Positions 1 through 8,828 of a DNA stretch of 10,999 nt are shown one piece after another; position 1 is the stretch's first letter, and the number at the start of each line of letters is the position of its first letter. The stretch spans positions 1 to 10,999 of the forward strand of contig JAAZBY010000624.1 in NCBI GenBank assembly GCA_012513595.1, read 5' to 3'. The translations under genes and the position numbers were made by a program. This DNA is from Chloroflexota bacterium (GTDB taxonomy: Bacteria > Chloroflexota > Anaerolineae > UBA1429). Below the pieces are notes generated by a model. It did not search any database. It was not told where the DNA came from and saw only the letters and a list, made by a program, of their open reading frames with translations.

Positions 1-1
1 C

Positions 2-1135
<1,134 letters not shown>

Positions 1136-1151
1136 TGCCCCAGGAATGCCG

Positions 1152-1187
1152 AACGGCCCCCGTCACGCGGTGACGGGGGCCGTTTTT
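1152..1187 (+). terminator. Strong intrinsic terminator after lon
   Basis: A perfect inverted repeat pairs 1152-1166 with 1170-1184 (15 bp, core CGGCCCCCGTCAC / GTGACGGGGGCCG) around a GCG triloop and runs into TTTTT at 1183-1187. It begins 16 nt after the lon TAG. This is a textbook Rho-independent terminator for plus-strand transcription. It separates lon from the membrane-protein gene at 1270, which must therefore have its own promoter. Confidence 0.95.
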
Positions 1188-1269
1188 CGCGCTGCCGTGG
1201 CGCTACCCGCCGGTGGCGATCGCGTATAGAGGGTGACGTCCGACGGCGGAGAGGGAAGGAGTCTGTCCT

Positions 1270-1803
1270 ATGCGCAATCGCGGTTCCCTGTATGCGGGAT
1301 TGCTGGTGATCCTGCTGGGCATCATCATGTTCCTGGCCCAAGCCACGCGCGGCGGGGCGCTGTTCGGGATGCGCCTTGGTTGGCGCGCCGCGTGGCCCTT
1401 CTTTATCCTCTGGGCCGGGGCGGCCTTCCTGCTCCCCCTGGTCGTGTGGTGGGAGCGGCGCGCCAGCCTGGCCGGGCTGGTCATCCCCGGCACGATCATC
1501 ACGGCCAACGGCCTCGTGCTCCTCTTTCAAAACGTCACCGGGCTCTGGGGCACCTGGGCGTTCCTGTGGACCGTCGAGCCGATGGCCGTCGGGCTGGGGC
1601 TCTTTCTCTTCTACCTGATCGCCGAGCGGCGGAGCGGCGTGCTGCTGGCCGCCAGCATCGTCGGTGGGGTGGGCCTGCTGATGTTCCTGATCTTCAGCGG
1701 CGTGTTCACCTTCCTGGGCCCCCTGCTGCTCATCGTCGTGGGCGTGGTGCTGGCAGCGGCCGGGCTGGGGCGCGGCGGGCGGCGGGCGTCTCCGCCCCTG
1801 TAG
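1270..1803 (+). CDS. Small multi-pass membrane protein, function unknown
   Basis: This 177-residue hydrophobic protein has a clear Shine-Dalgarno (GGAAGGAG, 1254-1261) 8 nt before the ATG, which fixes the start. I see about six membrane segments: residues 7-25, 41-61, 68-88, 94-117, 123-143 and 145-165, separated by short basic turns (WWERRAS, IAERRSG). The C-terminus is basic (GRGGRRAS) and probably cytoplasmic. The repeated small-residue pattern ([29 protein letters not shown]) resembles short integral membrane proteins of the DUF5668/LiaF-N type, which are often linked to envelope stress, but I cannot assign it to a family. It is isolated by the lon terminator upstream and converges on mfd with 14 nt between stop codons. 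A TATAGA at 1225-1230 could be a -10 element, but no convincing -35 stands 16-18 nt before it. Confidence 0.8.
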   Translation: MRNRGSLYAGLLVILLGIIMFLAQATRGGALFGMRLGWRAAWPFFILWAGAAFLLPLVVWWERRASLAGLVIPGTIITANGLVLLFQNVTGLWGTWAFLWTVEPMAVGLGLFLFYLIAERRSGVLLAASIVGGVGLLMFLIFSGVFTFLGPLLLIVVGVVLAAAGLGRGGRRASPPL

Positions 1804-1817
1804 TACGGGCGCGGGGC

Positions 1818-4800
1818 CTAGGCAGATACCTGGGCCAGGGGGCGCAGGTCGAGCAGCCTGCGCAACAGGCCCAGGAGCTGCTCCCGCCAGGTCGGGGTCA
1901 GGTCCAGCCAGACGCGGTTGCCCCGCGCCGTGGCGTCGGAGAACTGGCTGCCCAGGCTGCGCGCCGCTTCGGGCGTGAGGGGCATCGGCAACACCAGGGT
2001 GATGCGCGCCTCGTCACGGCTGAGCGAGCGGACGCCCGAGGCCTCGGCCAGGGTGCGTACCCGCAGGATGTACAGCAAGCCCTCGACGGGCTCGTCGATC
2101 TGGCCAAAGCGATCGCGCATCTCCTGGGCCAGGCTGTCGACCTCCTCCTCCGACTCGACGCGGGCCATGCGCCGATAGAAGCGCAGCCGCAGCTGCCCGT
2201 CGGGCATGAACCCCTCCGGCAGGTAGGCCGACACCGGCAGGTCGATGCTCACCCCCGTTTCGAGCGCCCCTGAGGTGGCCACGGCGTGCTGCGCCCGGCG
2301 CATAGCCGCCACGGTGTCTCCGCTCTGGGCGCGCAGCTCCGCCACCGCCTTTTGCAGCAGCCTGGTGTAGAGGTCAAAACCGATCGCGGCGATGTGCCCG
2401 TGCTGCTCGGCCCCTAGAATCTCACCGGCACCGCGGATCTCCAGGTCGCGCATGGCCACGCGGAAGCCGGCGCCCAGTTCGGTGGCCTCCTGGATGGTCT
2501 GCAGGCGCTGCCGAGCGATGTCTGACAGGGGTTCCTTGTAGAACAGGTAGGCGTAGGCGCGGTTAGCGCCGCGCCCCACGCGGCCACGCAGCTGGTAGAG
2601 CTGCGCCAGGCCCATAGCGTCTCCCCGGTCGATGATGATCGTGTTGACGTTGGGAATGTCGAGCCCACTCTCGATGATCGTCGTCGACAAGAGCACGTCG
2701 TACTCGCCCTGGGCAAAGCCGAGCATCACCTGGGCGAGCTCCCCCTCGTCCATCTGCCCATGGCCGACCACCACCGAGGCCTCGGGCACCACCCTCGCCA
2801 GGCGGTCGGCCACGTCGTGGATATCCTGCACGCGGTTGTGCACAAAGAACACCTGCCCGCCCCGGTCGATCTCGCGCAGGATGGCCCGGCGAATCAACGC
2901 CTCGTCGTGCTCTGAGACGTAGGTGCGCACCGGCAGGCGCTCTTCGGGCGGGGTGTCGATGATCGACATGTCGCGCGCGCCGCTCAGGGCCAACGACAGG
3001 GTGCGCGGGATGGGCGTAGCCGTCAGGGTCAGCACGTCCACCTCACGGCGGAGCTGCTTGAGCCGTTCCTTGTGGGCCACGCCGAAGCGCTGCTCCTCGT
3101 CGATGATCAGGAGGCCCAGGTCCTTGAAGGTGACGTCGGCAGAAAGGAGGCGGTGCGTGCCGATGATGATATCGACGGAGCCGCGCAGCAGGTCCTCGAT
3201 GACGGCGTTCTGGTCGGCCGGGGAGCGGAAGCGCGACAGCATCTCTACGTTGACGGGAAAGGCGCGCAGCCGCCGCCGGAAGGTATAGTAGTGCTGCTGG
3301 GCCAGCACGGTGGTGGGCACCAGCACGGCCACCTGTTTGCCGTCCATGACGGCCTTGAAGGCCGCCCGCAGGGCCACCTCCGTCTTGCCATAGCCGACGT
3401 CGCCGCACAGCAGGCGGTCCATCGGCCGGGGCTGCTCCATGTCTTCCTTGATCTCTTCCAAAGCCCGGACCTGGTCGTCGGTCTCTTCGTAGGGGAACGA
3501 GTCCTCCAGTTCGCGCTGCCAGGTCGTATCGGGGGCGAAGCCGTGCCCCGGGGTCACCTCACGGGTCGCGTAGAGCTCCAGCAGATCCACAGCCAGGTCG
3601 CGCACGGCCTTCTCGGCGCGGGCGCGCACCGTCTGCCACTCGTTGCCGCCCAACCGGTGCATGTAGGGAGTGCGGTCGTCGGCGCCGAGGTAACGGCTGA
3701 CGCGGTTGGCCTGCTGGACGGGCACATAGAGCCGATCGGCGGAGGCGTACTCGATCTCCAGGTACTCGCGCTCGATGCCACCGATGGCCTTGCGCACCAT
3801 GCCCACAAAGCGCCCGATGCCATGGTCCAGGTGCACGATATAGTCGTTGGGGCGCAGATCGGCGAAAAAGCTCTCCGGGGCCAGGCGGGCCTTGGAGGGC
3901 TGGGCCCGCCGGCGGGCGCGCGCCCAGCCAAAGATCTCCGTATCGCTCAGCACCAGCAGGCCGGCCTGCGGCAGGGCCCAGCCCTCGCCGACGATGCCGT
4001 CGATGAGCGAGACGCTGCCCCGCTCGGGCGGCTCGGGCAGGCCATCGCTGGCATAGGTGTTGATGCGCTCTTCGCGCAAGAGGTCGGCCAGGCGCTGGGC
4101 CTGCCGGGTGATCAGCACCACGCGGCGCTCGTCGTCGCGCAGCTCGGCGACGTTGGAGAGCACGTGGGCCAGCTGCCCGCCGTAGCGGGGCGCCGCAATA
4201 AAGCCCTCGGAACCCTCGGGGTGCTCCTCCTCGCCATAGCCAAGCCCGAGGCTGACGGCCGACAGCGCCGTCAGCCGCTCCTCCAGCTCCTCCCAAAGAA
4301 AGTAGGGCGTGGCAAAGTTGGGGGGCAGCTTGCCAGCGGCGGCCATCTCGGCACGCAGGCCCTGGGCCTGCTCCGCGAGCCCTATGGCCGCCGAGCGCAC
4401 GTCCACCACGTCGTCCAGCAGGACCAACGTGCCCCTGGGCAGGAAGCTCAGCAGGTTGCCCGGCCGTGGGTAGAGATAGGGCAGGTAGTACTCCATGCCC
4501 GTGAACGCCTCGCCCCGGGTCAGGTGCCCGACCTGCTCGGAGATACGCTGGCGACAGGCCGCCTCGCACGCGGACAGGTCCAACTCGGCCAGGGCGGCAG
4601 AGGCCGCCTTGCCCCACTCGGGCAGTGCCTCGCTGGCCGGCGCCAGCAGAGCCTCGGAGACCTCGTCCCGCGAGCGCTGGTCGGCGGGGTCAAAGGTGCG
4701 CATGCTGTCGATCTCGTCGCCGAAAAAGTCGACGCGAATGGGTTGGTCGGCATGGGGTGGCCAAAAGTCGACGATGCTGCCGCGGTGGCTAAAGGTACCC

Positions 4801-5375
4801 GGCCCCTCGACGACCACGGCCGGCTCATAGCCCAGCAGGACGCACCGCTCGAGCAGCTGGTAGGGGCTGATGATCCGGCCGACAGATAGCCTGTCCATGG
4901 CCCGCCGAAAGGCCAGCGGAGAGACGCTGCGGGGCATGAGCGCCCACATCGAAGTCGAGATCAGCAGGCCCTGCCCGGCCCCGTCGGAACGGTCCTGCTG
5001 CAGCGCGGCCAGCTCGGCCATGAGGCTGCTGCGCGAATGGACGGTGGAGCTATCCCACGGGTTGGGATCGTAAAAGATGGCATCGGGCGCCGGAAAGTGC
5101 GAGACCTGTCCCGGGGCCAGGCTCCAGATGCGGGCTTGATCGGCGTTCTGCCGCGCCGTGTCGGGGCTCCCGGCGATCCACAGGATGGGCCCGGGCCAAT
5201 CGGTCTGCAGCGCGGCCACCAGCGCCGGGCGGGCCGCCGTCAGCACGCCCATGGCCAGGCCGGACCGCTGGGTGCCGCCGGATGCGCCGTCGAGCGCCTC
5301 GAGGATGGCGCGATAGGGGGAACTCTCTTTGAGCAGTTGGATGACGCCGGAAAGGTTCACCTTCGCGAGCCTCAC
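1818..5375 (-). CDS. mfd: Transcription-repair coupling factor Mfd
   Basis: Mfd is a DNA translocase that pushes stalled RNA polymerase off lesions and recruits UvrA to start nucleotide excision repair on the transcribed strand. The 1185-residue length matches the family (about 1150-1180). The N-terminal UvrB-like region covers roughly residues 25-350. The RNA polymerase-interacting domain starts near residue 505 ([17 protein letters not shown]). The RecG-like motor follows, with Walker [10 protein letters not shown] (GKT at 663-665), DEEQRF (759-764), motif [12 protein letters not shown] and motif [11 protein letters not shown]. The last 200 residues form the TRCF C-terminal regulatory domain. 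The start is GTG at 5375 with GGGAG only 3 nt upstream; a second GTG five codons in (5360) is a possible alternative. It lies 34 nt after the pth stop, and pth-mfd is a long-conserved gene order (for example in Bacillus). The stop is TAG. No terminator with a U-tract is visible beyond it. Confidence 0.98.
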   Translation of the reverse strand: MRLAKVNLSGVIQLLKESSPYRAILEALDGASGGTQRSGLAMGVLTAARPALVAALQTDWPGPILWIAGSPDTARQNADQARIWSLAPGQVSHFPAPDAIFYDPNPWDSSTVHSRSSLMAELAALQQDRSDGAGQGLLISTSMWALMPRSVSPLAFRRAMDRLSVGRIISPYQLLERCVLLGYEPAVVVEGPGTFSHRGSIVDFWPPHADQPIRVDFFGDEIDSMRTFDPADQRSRDEVSEALLAPASEALPEWGKAASAALAELDLSACEAACRQRISEQVGHLTRGEAFTGMEYYLPYLYPRPGNLLSFLPRGTLVLLDDVVDVRSAAIGLAEQAQGLRAEMAAAGKLPPNFATPYFLWEELEERLTALSAVSLGLGYGEEEHPEGSEGFIAAPRYGGQLAHVLSNVAELRDDERRVVLITRQAQRLADLLREERINTYASDGLPEPPERGSVSLIDGIVGEGWALPQAGLLVLSDTEIFGWARARRRAQPSKARLAPESFFADLRPNDYIVHLDHGIGRFVGMVRKAIGGIEREYLEIEYASADRLYVPVQQANRVSRYLGADDRTPYMHRLGGNEWQTVRARAEKAVRDLAVDLLELYATREVTPGHGFAPDTTWQRELEDSFPYEETDDQVRALEEIKEDMEQPRPMDRLLCGDVGYGKTEVALRAAFKAVMDGKQVAVLVPTTVLAQQHYYTFRRRLRAFPVNVEMLSRFRSPADQNAVIEDLLRGSVDIIIGTHRLLSADVTFKDLGLLIIDEEQRFGVAHKERLKQLRREVDVLTLTATPIPRTLSLALSGARDMSIIDTPPEERLPVRTYVSEHDEALIRRAILREIDRGGQVFFVHNRVQDIHDVADRLARVVPEASVVVGHGQMDEGELAQVMLGFAQGEYDVLLSTTIIESGLDIPNVNTIIIDRGDAMGLAQLYQLRGRVGRGANRAYAYLFYKEPLSDIARQRLQTIQEATELGAGFRVAMRDLEIRGAGEILGAEQHGHIAAIGFDLYTRLLQKAVAELRAQSGDTVAAMRRAQHAVATSGALETGVSIDLPVSAYLPEGFMPDGQLRLRFYRRMARVESEEEVDSLAQEMRDRFGQIDEPVEGLLYILRVRTLAEASGVRSLSRDEARITLVLPMPLTPEAARSLGSQFSDATARGNRVWLDLTPTWREQLLGLLRRLLDLRPLAQVSA

Positions 5376-5409
5376 GTGCTCCCGCTGAGCAGGGGCCAGG
5401 GCGGCGGCG

Positions 5410-6030
5410 TCACAGGCCGTTGAAGACGTTCATCGCCTGCGTCACGCCCTCTGCCAGAATAGTCGTCACCGCCTTGGCGACCAGCTCGCGCGTCTCGTCC
5501 ATGACGGGGCGCTGCTCCGCGTCGAAATCGCCCAGCACATAGTCCACCGGATCACCCTGGCCGCGCGGCGGCCGCCCGATGCCGACGCGCAGCCGCACAA
5601 AGTCGTCGCTGCCCAGCTGACCGATGATCGAGTTGATGCCGTGGTGCCCGCCGCTGGACCCACCCTGGCGGATGCGCAGTTTGCCCAGCGGCAGGTCCAG
5701 GTCGTCATAGATGACCAGGATGCGCTCCGGCGGGATCTTGTGCCAGCGGCTGGCCGGCGACACGGCCAGGCCCGAGTCGTTCATGAAGGTCTGCGGCTTG
5801 AGCAGGATCACCCGGCTGCCATCGAGGCGGCCCTCACCGGTAAGCGACTGGAAGCGCTTGCGCCCTACCGAGATGCCATGCTTCTCGGCCAGGAGGTCCA
5901 GTCATTGAAAGCCGACATTGTGCCGGTTGGCGGCGTACTTGCGGCCCGGGTTGCCCAGGCCAACGATGAGGTAGCCCTCCGAGGGCGCGCTCTGCCGGCC
6001 GCCTCCCCGGAGGCGCCTGAAGACGCTCAT
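5410..6030 (-). pseudogene. pth: Peptidyl-tRNA hydrolase Pth, frame interrupted by in-frame UGA at codon 43
   Basis: Pth cleaves peptidyl-tRNAs released by abortive translation and is normally essential. Read from ATG at 6030, the frame gives LIVGLGNPG (residues 21-29, including the conserved Asn), RHNVGF (36-41, including the catalytic His at 37), then TGA at 5904-5902, and then LDLLAEKHG, LLKPQTFMNDSG and GGSSGGHHGINSI, ending at the usual length with QAMNVFNGL-TGA. Without the UGA it would be a normal 206-residue Pth. A good Shine-Dalgarno (GGGGAGAGG, 6047-6039) stands 8 nt before the ATG. The UGA sits at a hydrophobic position (Val in B. subtilis Pth, Phe in E. coli), one base from Cys or Trp codons. 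Re-initiation downstream, for example at GTG 5811, would lose the catalytic Asn and His. All flanking motifs are intact, so a sequencing error, a very recent nonsense mutation or read-through are all possible. Identity as pth is certain; its functional state is not. Confidence 0.9.
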
Positions 6031-6056
6031 GAAGAATGCCTCTCCCCACAGCAAAC

Positions 6057-6086
6057 CAGGGGCTAATCCGCTGAGGGTAGCCCCTG
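6057..6086 (-). terminator. Hairpin between the exported-protein gene and pth; weak terminator or attenuator
   Basis: CAGGGGCTA (6057-6065) and TAGCCCCTG (6078-6086) form a 9-bp perfect stem with a 12-nt loop. On the minus strand the stem is followed by GTTTGCTG, which is only moderately U-rich. It lies 38 nt beyond the stop of the exported-protein gene and just before the pth ribosome binding site. It may partly end that transcript before pth-mfd. No clear separate pth promoter was found, so pth-mfd could depend on read-through of this hairpin. Confidence 0.45.
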
Positions 6087-6124
6087 AACTCTAGCGGCTA
6101 TGTTGGCGCCCGTGCCGCTCCCCG

Positions 6125-6820
6125 CTACAGGAGGCGGCGCACCGCAAACACGATGCCCAGCACCGCAATGGCGGCCCCCATGGCCATCACGCCAAAGACA
6201 AAGGCCTGCGACCAGCCCTTGGGGTCCAGGTCAAAGGGCACGTTGCTCTGGCGGGCCGGCGCACCGATGGTGGGCGTGGCCGTCGGCGGGGCGAGGGGCC
6301 CGGCGGGGCCCACCGTCACCGGGGTCGCCGTGGGCGCGGGCGTGCCGGGCGCCGCGGGGGTGGCCCCGGGGGCCGGCGTGGCCTGCTCAGCGGGCGTCTC
6401 TGTGGGTGTTACCGTAGTGGTCGACGTCGGCCGCGTGTTGGACACGATCACGCCGCGCAAGGAGAACTCGTCATAGTTCCCATCCTGCTTCACGGCGCGC
6501 AGGCGCAGGCTGTACACGCCGTCGGGCACCGCGTTGGTGTTCCAGACGGCCAGCTGATTGTTGATGACCGCCGTGTCAAACATGCGGTCGACCAGGGCCC
6601 AGTCGGTCGGGTTGGGGCCCACGCCGTACTCGAGCTTATAGTACTGAAAGCCGGGCACCGAGGCGGACCCGATCACCGGCACCAAGCCGCGGACCTCCTC
6701 GTTGACCCCTGGGGAGGTGATCAGCACCTGCCCCTGGAGCGACGGGGCCGCAGCGACGGGCGGCACCATCAGCCCGGCCAGAACCAGCACGAGTACGAAG
6801 AAAAGCGCGATCCGGCGCAT
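6125..6820 (-). CDS. Exported Ig-like protein with Thr/Pro-rich stalk and C-terminal membrane anchor
   Basis: The 231-residue product begins with a signal peptide (basic MRR, hydrophobic residues 4-18, AAA-type cleavage region near 22-25). Residues about 31-128 form a beta-rich, Ig-like domain with the pattern ITSPGVNEEVRGLVPVIGSA, FQYYKLEYG, NPTDWALV and VPDGVYSLRLRAV. I recall similar modules on surface proteins and penicillin-binding proteins of Chloroflexota, but cannot check that here. A low-complexity Thr/Pro/Ala linker (about 130-188) leads to one transmembrane helix (about 205-227) ending in Arg-Arg, so the protein should be tethered to the membrane with the Ig domain outside. I chose ATG 6820 rather than the two preceding GTG codons because GAGGA at 6831-6827 is 6 nt from that ATG. 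No catalytic residues are evident; a structural or ligand-binding surface role is inference. The stop is TAG. Confidence 0.85.
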   Translation of the reverse strand: MRRIALFFVLVLVLAGLMVPPVAAAPSLQGQVLITSPGVNEEVRGLVPVIGSASVPGFQYYKLEYGVGPNPTDWALVDRMFDTAVINNQLAVWNTNAVPDGVYSLRLRAVKQDGNYDEFSLRGVIVSNTRPTSTTTVTPTETPAEQATPAPGATPAAPGTPAPTATPVTVGPAGPLAPPTATPTIGAPARQSNVPFDLDPKGWSQAFVFGVMAMGAAIAVLGIVFAVRRLL

Positions 6821-6847
6821 CACCACTCCTCACAGATGAATGCCAGC

Positions 6848-6876
6848 AGTCTACCACAGAACCGGCAGCCGACCAA
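6848..6876 (-). promoter_or_regulatory. Candidate sigma70-type promoter for the exported-protein gene, overlapping a palindrome
   Basis: On the minus strand TTGGTC (6876-6871) and TAGACT (6853-6848) are separated by 17 nt. Transcription would start near 6841, about 20 nt before the ATG at 6820. The -35 matches consensus at 3 of 6 bases and the -10 at 4 of 6. The -35 sits inside an inverted repeat CCGACC-AA-GGTCGG (6869-6882), which could be an operator. Confidence 0.4.
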
Positions 6877-6903
6877 GGTCGGGTCCGCCCCCGCCTCACG
6901 AGG

Positions 6904-7857
6904 CTACTTCTCGAGGCCTCCCTCGGCCAGCGGTGCCCGCCCATCCTCGGCCTGGCCGGGCGCGGCGCGGCGGCGGGCTGCCCTTCGCGCCCAGGGTACC
7001 TCACTGATGACGGTGCCGGCCAGGATCAGCAGGCCACCCACGATCCCGCGGGGCAGCAACGTCTCGTCGGCCAGCAGCATGCCAAAGAGCGTGGCAAAGA
7101 CGGGCTCGGCGGTAAAGATGAGGGCCGTATGCGTCGGCGTCGTGAAGCGCTGCACGCTGTTCTGCAGGCCGAAGGCCAGGGCCGTGGCCAGCAGGCCGGT
7201 AAAGGCAGCCGCCAGCCACACGTCGGGCGCGGGCGCCGACCAGGGCCCCTCGCCTGTCGCCAGCGCCAGGCTCAGCAGGCCCACCGTCAGGACCTGGATG
7301 AGGGTGAGGGCCAACGCGTCCATCTGCGGGGCAAAGACGCTGACGGCAATCAGGTGCAGCGCGAAAGCCAGGGCGCAGCCCAGCACGATGAAATCGCCCC
7401 GCTCGAGCACCAGGCCATCGCCAGCCCCCGAGCCGAGGGTGAGCAGCCCCAGGCCGACCGTGGCCAGCACCACGCCGACCAGCACCGCCGGGGCGGGGCG
7501 CCTGCGGATCACGACGCTCTGCAGTACCGGCACCATGACTACCGACAGCCCCGTAATGAGCCCGGCCTTGGAGGCCGACGTGTAGCGCAGCCCCACCGTT
7601 TGCAGGGCATAACCGGCAAAAAGGAACAAACCGATCAACGCCCCCGCGGCCAGCCCCCGCCAGCCCAGCCGCCGCACGCGTCCACGGGTGACCGCGACCA
7701 ACACCACCGAGGCCAGCGCAAAGCGAATGGTCAGGAACTGGAAGACGGGGTACGTGCTGACGGCGCCCTTCACCATGACGAACGTGCCGCCCCAGATGGC
7801 GGTCACCAGCAGGAGCAGGGCGTCGGCAGTGAGCTGTCGGCGGCGGGAAATGTCCAT
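6904..7857 (-). CDS. EamA/DMT-superfamily transporter
   Basis: This 317-residue integral membrane protein has the ten-helix, two-repeat architecture of the drug/metabolite transporter superfamily. EamA repeat 1 is about residues 11-140, with the typical first-helix AIWGGTFVMVKG and the helix 3-4 region LQTVGLRYTSASKAGLITGL. Repeat 2 is about 151-286, with the diagnostic FTAEPVFATLFGMLLADE and a final glycine-rich helix. The C-terminal tail ([11 protein letters not shown]) is basic and cytoplasmic. The family exports or imports amino acids, nucleotides and other small metabolites; the substrate cannot be read from sequence. It starts 11 nt after the VWA gene stop, so it is almost certainly co-transcribed with the chelatase-like genes. 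Its only Shine-Dalgarno-like element (AAGGA) is rather far from the ATG, which suggests coupled translation. A link to metal or tetrapyrrole traffic is suggested only by position. The stop is TAG. Confidence 0.93.
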   Translation of the reverse strand: MDISRRRQLTADALLLLVTAIWGGTFVMVKGAVSTYPVFQFLTIRFALASVVLVAVTRGRVRRLGWRGLAAGALIGLFLFAGYALQTVGLRYTSASKAGLITGLSVVMVPVLQSVVIRRRPAPAVLVGVVLATVGLGLLTLGSGAGDGLVLERGDFIVLGCALAFALHLIAVSVFAPQMDALALTLIQVLTVGLLSLALATGEGPWSAPAPDVWLAAAFTGLLATALAFGLQNSVQRFTTPTHTALIFTAEPVFATLFGMLLADETLLPRGIVGGLLILAGTVISEVPWARRAARRRAAPGQAEDGRAPLAEGGLEK

Positions 7858-7868
7858 GTAGGCGGGGT

Positions 7869-8774
7869 CTATCCTTGTAGCTCGCGGCGGACGGTCTGGT
7901 AGAGGACGTCGGCGCGCAACTCGCCGAGCGAGTAGCAGGGAGCGTCCATGGCAGTGGCCAGTTCCTGGGCCAGGCCCCGGTCGAGCGCCTCATGCTCGGT
8001 GTTGATGACCAAGGCGCGGATGTGGTTCTGGGCAAAGAGGTCGGCCAGCAGCAGGGTCTCCTCGTGAGCGGGCATCCCCGTGATCGACACGTTGCCGGCG
8101 CCGTCGGTCAGGATGATGAACAGAGGCATGATCTCGCGGTTGTGCCGCTTTTCACGCTCGATGATCTGGTAGCCCAACAGGAGGCCGGCGGACAGGGGCG
8201 TCTTGCCGCCCACGGGCAGATCCTTGAGTGCCTCCTTGGCCATGTCGACATTGGAAGTGGGCGGCAGCACCAGGTTGGCCCGGTCCTTCTGAAAAGAGAT
8301 CATGGAAACCAGGTCGCGCTTCTGGTAGGCGTCCACAAGAAGCGACATGATGGCGCCCTTGGTGGCCTCCATGCGCTCGGCGGCCGCCATCGACCAGGAA
8401 GCATCTACGGCAAACAGGATCAGGTTGGCGGCCTTGCGCACGCGCACCTTGCGCTGCAGATCGTCCTCTTGCACGCTGACGGCCAGATCGCCGCGCTCAC
8501 GGCCCTGCTGGTTCGGAGCCGCTTGGCGCAAGGTGGCATCCAGGGCGACGTCATCGTAGCGGCCGTCGGCGGGGCGCGCATAGATGTAGCGCCCCCGCTT
8601 GCGCTCGGTGATCGTGTAGCTGCGCTTGCCCGCCGTGTGACGGCTCATGCGGTCCAGGCTGGTCTTCAGCTTGCGGGGCTTGAAGGTATCGCCGACCAGC
8701 ACATCCATGTCTCCCTGGCGGAGATAGTCGAGAGACTGGGCGTCGGCATGGTGGCCGCGCAAAGGCATGCCCAC
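7869..8774 (-). CDS. ChlD/BchD-type VWA-domain subunit of a Mg/Co chelatase-like complex
   Basis: In Mg and Co chelatases the D-type subunit couples AAA+ ATPase rings to the catalytic H/CobN subunit through an integrin-like VWA domain. This frame carries a basic RGRYIYAR segment (residues 60-67) and then a complete VWA domain: MIDAS DASWSM (D124, S126, S128), the threonine of GGKTPLSAGL (T192) and the aspartate of TDG (D224). A normal ChlD also has an N-terminal AAA-like half, absent here but present as the gene just upstream. The GTG at 8774 has no Shine-Dalgarno; a TTG at 8762 has AGGTGG 8 nt upstream and is an alternative independent start. The frame is open further upstream, back to the A9 run, where it sits at -1 relative to the AAA+ gene. 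Its true N-terminus may therefore be a frameshift fusion with a Pro-rich linker ([15 protein letters not shown]). No H/CobN gene is in the window, so the metal is unknown. The stop is TAG. Confidence 0.9.
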   Translation of the reverse strand: MGMPLRGHHADAQSLDYLRQGDMDVLVGDTFKPRKLKTSLDRMSRHTAGKRSYTITERKRGRYIYARPADGRYDDVALDATLRQAAPNQQGRERGDLAVSVQEDDLQRKVRVRKAANLILFAVDASWSMAAAERMEATKGAIMSLLVDAYQKRDLVSMISFQKDRANLVLPPTSNVDMAKEALKDLPVGGKTPLSAGLLLGYQIIEREKRHNREIMPLFIILTDGAGNVSITGMPAHEETLLLADLFAQNHIRALVINTEHEALDRGLAQELATAMDAPCYSLGELRADVLYQTVRRELQG

Positions 8775-8793
8775 CTGGGCGGCCGGTTGGGGC

Positions 8794-8828
8794 GTAGAGG
8801 GATTATCTACCGAGGGGCTTTTTTTTTA
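8794..8828 (-). promoter_or_regulatory. Putative slippage/-1 frameshift site (A9 run plus downstream hairpin) joining AAA+ and VWA frames
   Basis: On the coding strand T-AAAAAAAAA-G occupies 8828-8818 and contains the A-AAA-AAA heptamer of dnaX-type slippery sites. Eight nt after the run, GTAGA (8810-8806) and TCTAC (8798-8794) form a 5-bp stem with a 7-nt loop that contains the zero-frame TAG. That is a normal distance for a frameshift stimulator, but the stem is weak. The -1 frame has TAA at 8828-8826 and is then open through the whole VWA gene. A net -1 shift gives 676 codons from ATG 9898 to the TAG at 7869. No Shine-Dalgarno-like stimulator is seen upstream of the run. Confidence 0.6.

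Noticed and set aside
1233..2273. A 346-codon plus-strand open frame spanning the membrane-protein gene and the end of mfd
   Set aside because: It is out of frame with a well-supported gene with a good ribosome site, crosses the mfd C-terminus in antisense, and has Gly/Arg/Pro-rich shadow composition.
3072..4889. A 605-codon open frame on the plus strand opposite mfd
   Set aside because: It is antisense to strongly conserved mfd motifs and its translation is a low-complexity Gly/Ala/Arg/Gln composition typical of GC-rich antisense frames. No ribosome site or family motif was seen.
5410..5904. Genetic-code change with UGA read as an amino acid
   Set aside because: pth itself ends in TGA at the normal family length, and reading through would continue into the +1 frame of mfd for more than 80 codons without a stop. 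No other gene here has an in-frame TGA, and Trp is plentifully encoded by TGG.
5865..5904. Selenocysteine insertion at the pth UGA
   Set aside because: No convincing SECIS-like stem-loop was found just downstream, and no selenoprotein Pth is known to me.
8794..8827. Plus-strand reading of the same hairpin followed by T9 as an intrinsic terminator
   Set aside because: No plus-strand gene lies upstream, the stem is only 5 bp, and 8 nt separate it from the T run. The run is better explained as coding A9 on the minus strand.
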